NCBI RefSeq assembly: GCF_003865135.1
Contig: NZ_BHZC01000001.1
Span: 9,176,001-9,240,000, forward strand
Length of the DNA stretch: 64,000 nt
Direction: 5' to 3'
From: Streptomyces chrestomyceticus JCM 4735
GTDB lineage: Bacteria; Actinomycetota; Actinomycetes; Streptomycetales; Streptomycetaceae
The notes below the pieces were generated by a model. The model saw nothing but the letters and a program-made list of their open reading frames with translations, searched no databases and was not told where the DNA came from. Positions within the stretch are counted from its first letter, which is position 1, and each line of letters begins with the position of its first letter. Below, piece after piece: positions 58,769 to 64,000 of the stretch. The translations under genes were made by a program, and so were the position numbers.

Positions 58769-60121
58769 TCAGTCCGTCCGCCAGCCGACGGTACCCAGGA
58801 TGCTCGATCCGGGGGCCTGCCCGGCCGCGTCACCGGGGGCCGGAACGTCGTGACGGACCACACAGCCGGTCATCCGCCCGCCCATGAACAGCGGACCGAA
58901 CACCCCACGCGTCGAGATGCTCCGGTACGCGCCCAGGTCGCAGTCGAAGACCTCGGCGCCGAACTCGGCGCTGTGGACGGCCTCCTGCGCTATCCAGGTC
59001 CCGGCCCGGCCCGCCTTGGCGATGACGTCCTCCCACGCCGACGCCTCGGTCCGGGCGCCGATGTGCACGTCGAAATTCTGGTCGCCGTCGGACCGCTTCA
59101 CGACGAAATCCGCGCGCCGCTCCGACAGCAGTTCCGGCAGTTTCCATTGCTCGCCCTGGAACTCGACGTCCTCCTCCCACATCCCGCGTGACCAGGGCAG
59201 GTAGCGCTCCACGAAATTCCGGTCGTCCTCGGTCATCCAGTCCTGTCCGGCGGACAGCAGCGCGAAGAGCTGTTTGTTGGCCGCCTGGTAGGAACTCTGC
59301 GGCGTCAGCACGGCCGCGCCGCATTTCCTGATGCGCAGCAGCGGGGCGATGTCCCTCCCCGCGTCGATCCATTCCTGCGGCACGGTCCGCTCCAGCACCA
59401 TCGGGAAGGTGTTTCCGCGGGAGTCGAGCGAGGCGAGGAATTCGTCCGTGTCGAAGTACTGCGCTTCGATACCGGCCTTCCGCAGGGCCTCGACCTCGAT
59501 CTCGTAATACCGGCGGCTGCCCCCTGTGTCGGACAGGAAGACGTCCGGGAGATAGCCGACGAGCGCCACGCGGGGGTCCAGGCCGAGGTCGTCGAGGACG
59601 GCGCGCAGGACGTCGTTGCGGTCCCTGAGGGGGTCGGCGAGCGTGAGGGTGTCCAGGGCCGGGCCCGGCAGCAGTTGCCGCCACAGCTCGTTGAGCAGGT
59701 GGGCGTAGACCTGGCCGCCCGTGGACGAGCAGAAGTTGAACTCGATGAACTTCCACCCGGACGCGGTCCGGATGACGTCCGGCCGGCCCATCACCGTCGC
59801 GTAGGCGTTCTCGGACTCCTCGTCCCCGTAGAACTCCGTCAGCCGCTCGTCGAGTCCCAGGGCGCGGTGCCTGCTCAGGCAGTCCCCGCCCAGTTCCTGC
59901 ACCGCCCGCCGCAGCAGTCCGGCCAGGCGGACGCTGGCCTGCTCCAGGTCGGCGCCCTCGGCCGCGGGCCGCACGACCGGCCCGGCGGGGGCGATCCGGT
60001 CGAACCAGAAGGTCCGGAAGCCCCTGAACTGATGGTCGAAGGCGTTGAGCAGCCGACGCGAGTCCGTCGCGTACGGCCCGCGTGCGGCCGTCACCGGCGC
60101 CGCCGTCGAGGTCTGTTCCAT
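58769..60121 (-). CDS. ATP-grasp-like ligase
   Basis: 450 residues, ATG with AGGAG upstream. ATP-grasp signs: ADFVVKRSDGDQNFDVHIG (nucleotide-binding Lys strand and following glycine loop), GTWIAQEAV (hinge), and an acidic FIEFNFCSSTGGQVYA segment. No close family recognised; the layout is that of stand-alone ligases joining a carboxylate to an amine with ATP. No signal or membrane segment. It is the last gene of the minus-strand operon and converges on the LuxR gene. It may form the peptide bond of the cluster's product. Confidence 0.75.
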   Translation of the reverse strand: MEQTSTAAPVTAARGPYATDSRRLLNAFDHQFRGFRTFWFDRIAPAGPVVRPAAEGADLEQASVRLAGLLRRAVQELGGDCLSRHRALGLDERLTEFYGDEESENAYATVMGRPDVIRTASGWKFIEFNFCSSTGGQVYAHLLNELWRQLLPGPALDTLTLADPLRDRNDVLRAVLDDLGLDPRVALVGYLPDVFLSDTGGSRRYYEIEVEALRKAGIEAQYFDTDEFLASLDSRGNTFPMVLERTVPQEWIDAGRDIAPLLRIRKCGAAVLTPQSSYQAANKQLFALLSAGQDWMTEDDRNFVERYLPWSRGMWEEDVEFQGEQWKLPELLSERRADFVVKRSDGDQNFDVHIGARTEASAWEDVIAKAGRAGTWIAQEAVHSAEFGAEVFDCDLGAYRSISTRGVFGPLFMGGRMTGCVVRHDVPAPGDAAGQAPGSSILGTVGWRTD

Positions 60122-60251
60122 GGTCTTTCACTCCTGCTAGAGGCTGGTGCGGACGGCAGCCGCCGCCCGCTTGCTGCGGCGGCGTGAAGGCGCCGTGCAT
60201 GGCCCCGGGCCTGCGTGTCCGATACCACGGGCCCGGGACTGGTGCTTCGTC

Positions 60252-61682
60252 TCACGGCAGTACGGGCCGCGTCTCCCGTCGGCCGAACGCGGACTCCAGG
60301 GCCAGTCCGGCCCGGAACAGGCTCGCCTCGCCGAACTTGCGCCCCACCAGTTGCACCCCGATGGGCAGCCCGTTCCCGGCGAACCCCAGGGGCAGGGACA
60401 TGGCCGGGTGCCCGGTGACGGCGAACGGGATGGTCTGCATGTCGTTGGCCAGCCGCGGCGGCGGCCAGTCCGTACCGAAGGCGTCGACGCGGGCGGCGGT
60501 GGTCTGGCCGCACGCCGTGATCAGCACGTCGTGGTCGGCGAAGACCCGCCGGTCCAGCGCGGCGGCGAGCTCCTTGCGCACCTGGTACGCATGCTCCAGG
60601 TCGTCCGGGGCGACCCCCGCGCCAGGCATCAGCTTCTGGTAGGTGAAGCGGCCGAACGACCGGGGCGCGCGGCGCAGGTTCTCCTCGTGGACCGCGAAGC
60701 CCTCCGCGATCAGGATGATCCGGCCGCAGGCGTCGAAGACCTCGTACGGCGGCAGCGCGCACTCCTCGACGACCGCGCCGCGCTCCTCCAGATGGACCAG
60801 GGCCCGGTCGATGGCCTCGGTGATCTCCGGGAGGGTGCCCGGGTCCGCGGCGTACCAGGACCGCGAGTAGCCCACCCGCAGCCCCCGCACGTCCCCGGTC
60901 AGCAGGCTGAGGAAGTCGGGCACCGGGGCCTCACGGGTACGGGCGTCGCGGGGGTCGGGCCCCGCGATGACCTGGAGCCCGGCGGCGGCGTCGCCCACCG
61001 TCCAGGCGAGCGGCCCGAAGTGGTCCATGGTGGGCGCCAGCGGGGTGGCCCCGTGGCCGGAGACACTGCCGTACGTCGGCTTCAGTCCGACGGCCCCGCA
61101 GTGGAAGGCCGGGCCGCGCAGCGAGCCGGCGGTGTCGGAGCCGAAGGCGACGCGCAGGAACCCGGCCGCCACGGCGGCCCCCGCTCCCGAGGAGGACCCG
61201 CTGGGAATGTGCTCCCGGTGCCAGGGGTTCTCGGCGGGCGGGAACGGCAGGTCCGTGCTCGGCCCGCCGAAGGCGAACTCGTAGGTGGCCAGCTTGCCCA
61301 GCAGTACGCCGCCCCCGGCCCGCAGCCGGGCCTCGACGGCGCTGTCCTCGGTGGCGACGGCGTCCAGCGTCAGCCGCGAGTGGTTGGTGGTGGGCAGGCC
61401 CTCGGCGTCCAGGATGTCCTTGAGCGCGTAGGGGATGCCGTGCAGCGGACCGCGGTCGACGCCCGCACGCAGCTCCCGGTCCGCCCGCACGGCCCGCCGC
61501 AGCGCGTCCTCGCGGGTGACGAGCACGAACGCGTGCAGGTCGGCGTCGTGTGCGTCGATCAGCCGCAGCGCGTGCTCCACCAGCTCCACCGACGTCAGCG
61601 CTCCGGTGCGCAGCAGCGCTCCGGCCTGGGCGACGGACAGCTCGGTCAGGGCGCCGGGGCCGGCGAGATCGAGGTCAGTCAT
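60252..61682 (-). CDS. Amidase-signature family amidase (AtzE/GatA-like)
   Basis: 476 residues. The Ser-cis-Ser-Lys triad is intact: Lys in GIPYALKDIL, cis-Ser in PSGSSSGAGAA, and nucleophile Ser in GSDTAGSLRGPA. Hydrolyses a carboxamide, or transfers ammonia in Gat-type complexes. Its ATG overlaps the end of an AtzG-like gene by eight bases, a gene order known for AtzE-AtzG amidase complexes, so it probably needs that small subunit. It is not a GatA since no GatB or GatC is adjacent. Confidence 0.92.
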   Translation of the reverse strand: MTDLDLAGPGALTELSVAQAGALLRTGALTSVELVEHALRLIDAHDADLHAFVLVTREDALRRAVRADRELRAGVDRGPLHGIPYALKDILDAEGLPTTNHSRLTLDAVATEDSAVEARLRAGGGVLLGKLATYEFAFGGPSTDLPFPPAENPWHREHIPSGSSSGAGAAVAAGFLRVAFGSDTAGSLRGPAFHCGAVGLKPTYGSVSGHGATPLAPTMDHFGPLAWTVGDAAAGLQVIAGPDPRDARTREAPVPDFLSLLTGDVRGLRVGYSRSWYAADPGTLPEITEAIDRALVHLEERGAVVEECALPPYEVFDACGRIILIAEGFAVHEENLRRAPRSFGRFTYQKLMPGAGVAPDDLEHAYQVRKELAAALDRRVFADHDVLITACGQTTAARVDAFGTDWPPPRLANDMQTIPFAVTGHPAMSLPLGFAGNGLPIGVQLVGRKFGEASLFRAGLALESAFGRRETRPVLP

Positions 61683-61881
61683 CGCTGATCTTCACCTCCC
61701 GCAGCAGCCGGCCCATCCTGCGCAGCGAGCGGTGCCCGGCCAGGACGCCGGGCGCCAGGTCCGGCGGCATCTCGATGCCCCGGGCCGCCAGCGCGGCGGC
61801 GAACTCCCGGTCCGCGTCCGCGTGTTGTGGGTCCCCGGTGTCCCGGGGCCCGGTTGTCTCCTCCGTGCCGGCGTGTGCCAC
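61675..61881 (-). CDS. AtzG-like small amidase subunit
   Basis: 68 residues from a GTG with AAGGA upstream. After a 25-residue polar head the segment FAAALAARGIEMPPDLAPGV, LAGHRSLRRMGRLL matches the short helical AtzG/DUF4089 pattern (small-residue helix, PP-x-PGV turn, second helix) of proteins that bind and stabilise amidases. Too small for an enzyme. Coupled to the amidase by an 8-base overlap and 24 bp after the cyclodeaminase gene. Confidence 0.65.
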   Translation of the reverse strand: MAHAGTEETTGPRDTGDPQHADADREFAAALAARGIEMPPDLAPGVLAGHRSLRRMGRLLREVKISDD

Positions 61882-61905
61882 GTACGGTCGTTCCTTCCCC
61901 TGCGG

Positions 61906-62799
61906 TCAGTGGTGCTCCTGCGCCACCAGATGGGCACAGGTGATGAGGTCCAGCGAGGCGTGCCCGGTGGAGCTGAAGACGGTCGGGCGGCCTCCGAGGC
62001 CGGTATGCCGGCCGTTCTCCAGCGCCTCCAGGTCGATCGCCTTCCGGTGGATCTCGCCCGCCTCGGCCACGGCGATCCCGATGTCCTCGACGACGAGCGT
62101 GGCGGCGGTGAGCAGCGAGCGGGACAGTTCCCGCGACTCGGTGGTGTGCGCCCCCATGCAGTTGATGTGCACGTGCTCGGGAAGCTCCGGCGCGATGGGC
62201 AGCGGCTGTACGGACGTGGTCGCCGTGGAGATCACGTCCGCCGCGTCGGTGGCCTCCCGGGCCGACGCGCTGACCTTGGTACGTACGTTTCCGTCCGCGC
62301 GGCGGATGCGTTTGCACAGCGCCTCGGCGTGCTCCCGGGAACGGGAGTGCACCCGTACCTCGGTGATGTCGCGCACCGCCGAGACCCCCAGGTACTGCTG
62401 CCACGCCTGGACACCCGAACCGACGATCGCCAGGACACCGGCGTCCCGGGCCGCGCAGCGGTCGGTGACCAGCGCCGTGACGGCCGCGCACTTCAGGTTG
62501 GTGACGGCCGCGCCGTCCAGCACCCCCACCAGGTCTCCGGTGTCGGCCGAGAACACCGTGACCACGGAGGTCACGGTCGGCCCGGGGCCGTCCGTGATGG
62601 TGCCCGTCTTGTTGACGCACAGTCCGAGATCGCTGCTGACGGCCGGCATGGACAGGAACCTGGTGCCGCGGCCCTCGTCGACGACCTCCCGCAGCGGCAC
62701 GCTCATCCGGCCCACCGCGCCGCTGCGCAGGCTCTTGCGCATCAGCGCGGCCACGGCCGTCACGTCGGCCACCCCGTGCTCCCTGCCGACGACCGTCAT
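61906..62799 (-). CDS. Ornithine cyclodeaminase / mu-crystallin family protein
   Basis: 297 residues, slightly short for the family (about 320). NAD-binding core LAIVGSGVQAWQQYLG, with VNKTGTITDGP (substrate-binding Lys), AAVTNLKCAAVTAL and HINCMGAHTTESRELSR. Members form proline from ornithine with loss of ammonia, or act as imine or alanine dehydrogenases. Its ATG overlaps the stop of the upstream synthase gene. In this cluster it could supply proline, or reduce an imine formed from the amino-ketone. Confidence 0.88.
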   Translation of the reverse strand: MTVVGREHGVADVTAVAALMRKSLRSGAVGRMSVPLREVVDEGRGTRFLSMPAVSSDLGLCVNKTGTITDGPGPTVTSVVTVFSADTGDLVGVLDGAAVTNLKCAAVTALVTDRCAARDAGVLAIVGSGVQAWQQYLGVSAVRDITEVRVHSRSREHAEALCKRIRRADGNVRTKVSASAREATDAADVISTATTSVQPLPIAPELPEHVHINCMGAHTTESRELSRSLLTAATLVVEDIGIAVAEAGEIHRKAIDLEALENGRHTGLGGRPTVFSSTGHASLDLITCAHLVAQEHH

Positions 62800-64000
62800 C
62801 CGAGGTCCGCCAGGACGTCGAGCAGGTCCGCCGCGAAGCGTTCGGTCAGCTCCGTGGGCATGTCGCCGCGCAGCATCATCCGTACGCCCGCCTGGCCCTG
62901 CGCCACGATCGGGAAGAACATCGCGGAGCAGTAGTAGCCGCGCCGGTACAGCTCGGTCGACAGGCGGACCGCCCGGTCGTTGTCGCCGACCGTGACGAAC
63001 TTGATGTGCGACCCTTCCCCGCGCAGGCCGTGTCCCCTCAGCCGCTCGTCGAACAGCTCGATGTTGCGGGCGAGCTGTTGCTGACGCCGACCCAGCTCCG
63101 GGCCGCGGTGGACCTCCAGGGCGCCCAGCGCGGTCCCGATGGCGGCCGTCCGCAGCCCCTGGGACCAGGCCAGCGGCCCGGACCGGTAGAGGAAGTCGAA
63201 CACGCCGCGGTCACCGACCATGGCGATGCCGCCGGTGGCGCCGAACGCCTTGGCGGTCGAGGCGACGACGATCGTCCGGGCGTCGAGGGTGTCGAAGACG
63301 GTGCGCGCGTAACCCTCGCCGCGTGCGCCGACGGCCGACAGGGCGTGCGAGTCGTCGAGGTAGACGAACATCCCGTAACGGTCCTGCAGGGCCTTGATCC
63401 CCTCCAGGTCCGCCTGCCCGCCGGTGGAGTAGACACCCTCACCGACGTAGGCCACCCGCGGATACCGCTTGCAGATGTCCTCCAGGTACTCCATGTCGTT
63501 GTGCGGACAGGTCAGCACCAGCGTCTCGTCGGCCAGGACGGGCTTGAGGAAGTTCATGGAGAAGTGCGCGAACCGGTCGAAGACCACGACCAGCGGCTCG
63601 CCGTCCGTCAGGTGCCCGGAGGCCAGCAGCGGCAGGATCGCCGCGCTGAGCACTCCGCAGGACACCGACGGCAGCACATGGGCGCCGAAGTGGTCCGAGA
63701 GCTCCTGCTCCAACTGCTCCATGATGCCCAGCCGGATGCGGAACTCGCCCATGGACAGCCCGGTGATCTGCTCCTGCTCCAGGGCGGCCCGACCGGCCTC
63801 GACCACCGTGGGGTGGCTGTTGAGGCCCAGGTACGAACAGGAGGAGAGGTTGGTGAACTCGTGCCCCGTCCGTACGTCGCGCAGCCGGTTCTGGCCGTCG
63901 ACGGCCTCGACCACCAGGCCGAGCATGCCGTGTTTGACGGACAGGCCCCAGGCAGCCTCGCTGGCCGGCACCATCTTGCGGTTGTTGCGGTAGCGGTGGG
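62796..64000 (-). CDS. Alpha-oxoamine synthase-like PLP enzyme (5' end beyond window)
   Basis: At least 401 residues; the frame is open to the right edge and the ATG at 63974 has no ribosome site, so the start probably lies outside. Fold-type I PLP enzyme of the 8-amino-7-oxononanoate synthase / KBL / serine palmitoyltransferase type: CSYLGLNSHPTVVEAG, VYLDDSHALSAVGARG, and the PLP lysine in VVASTAKAFGATGGIAM. Condenses an amino acid with an acyl-CoA, losing CO2, to give an amino-ketone. Overlaps the cyclodeaminase gene by four bases. It is probably not biotin synthesis because no bioB, bioA or bioD is near. Confidence 0.85.
   Translation of the reverse strand, partial: HRYRNNRKMVPASEAAWGLSVKHGMLGLVVEAVDGQNRLRDVRTGHEFTNLSSCSYLGLNSHPTVVEAGRAALEQEQITGLSMGEFRIRLGIMEQLEQELSDHFGAHVLPSVSCGVLSAAILPLLASGHLTDGEPLVVVFDRFAHFSMNFLKPVLADETLVLTCPHNDMEYLEDICKRYPRVAYVGEGVYSTGGQADLEGIKALQDRYGMFVYLDDSHALSAVGARGEGYARTVFDTLDARTIVVASTAKAFGATGGIAMVGDRGVFDFLYRSGPLAWSQGLRTAAIGTALGALEVHRGPELGRRQQQLARNIELFDERLRGHGLRGEGSHIKFVTVGDNDRAVRLSTELYRRGYYCSAMFFPIVAQGQAGVRMMLRGDMPTELTERFAADLLDVLADLG

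Overview
High-GC DNA with Streptomyces-like gene content: strong GC-rich third codon positions, GGAGG-type ribosome sites, GTG starts, secreted xylanases with Tat/Sec signals, DUF4394, PucR and LAL-type LuxR regulators, and a few rare TTA (bldA) codons. No rRNA, tRNA, CRISPR, transposase or integrase was recognised. The window looks like an accessory arm region with two metabolite-type clusters at its ends and a mixture of conflict-like, stress and polysaccharide-degradation genes between them.

Region by region. (1) 1-6893, plus strand: right end of a cluster with a sulfotransferase (cut by the window edge), adenine phosphoribosyltransferase, CysD-type ATP sulfurylase subunit, APH-like kinase, B12-binding-type radical SAM enzyme, HAD phosphatase and a sulfatase/phosphodiesterase-fold enzyme. 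Taken together these functions resemble the machinery of 5'-O-sulfamoyl-adenosine (nucleocidin/ascamycin-type) pathways; a CPA2 antiporter (7046-8287, minus) borders it. (2) 8.3-18.6 kb: assorted small genes, a decayed old-yellow-enzyme gene, a two-gene module sharing an unusual Gly/Gln/Asn-rich motif (11601-13572), a carotenoid oxygenase with a PucR regulator, a secreted DUF4394 protein and a hemopexin-repeat protein. (3) 19.3-27.8 kb: an unrecognised two-gene island, a 766-residue protein with two TTA codons followed by a 2031-residue STAND-like ATPase; this is the best candidate for an undescribed conflict/defence-type system. (4) 28.0-41.4 kb: membrane and stress genes (CPBP protease, membrane hydrolase, SHOCT protein, SixA phosphatase, P-type cation ATPase, flavodoxin, truncated CBS protein, phosphoketolase), resembling actinobacterial redox/dormancy islands.

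(5) 41.4-52.5 kb: SDR/TetR divergent pair with two perfect operator palindromes; a secreted protein with possible pore-former-like strands; then a xylan locus (GH30 on the minus strand, GH62 and GH11 on the plus strand) interrupted by an aldo/keto reductase, a 16-bp tandem repeat and a decayed GMC oxidoreductase; then a CitE-like lyase. (6) 52.9-64.0 kb: a second, unusual cluster. Two tandem aminopeptidase P paralogues are translationally coupled to a large LuxR regulator (broken by a one-base frameshift in a G run). Facing them is a tightly coupled minus-strand operon: alpha-oxoamine synthase (runs off the edge), ornithine-cyclodeaminase-like enzyme, AtzG-like small subunit, amidase and an ATP-grasp enzyme. 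It has no NRPS or PKS within the window and may make a small amino-ketone/peptide metabolite.

All calls are from reading the sequence; no database search was run.
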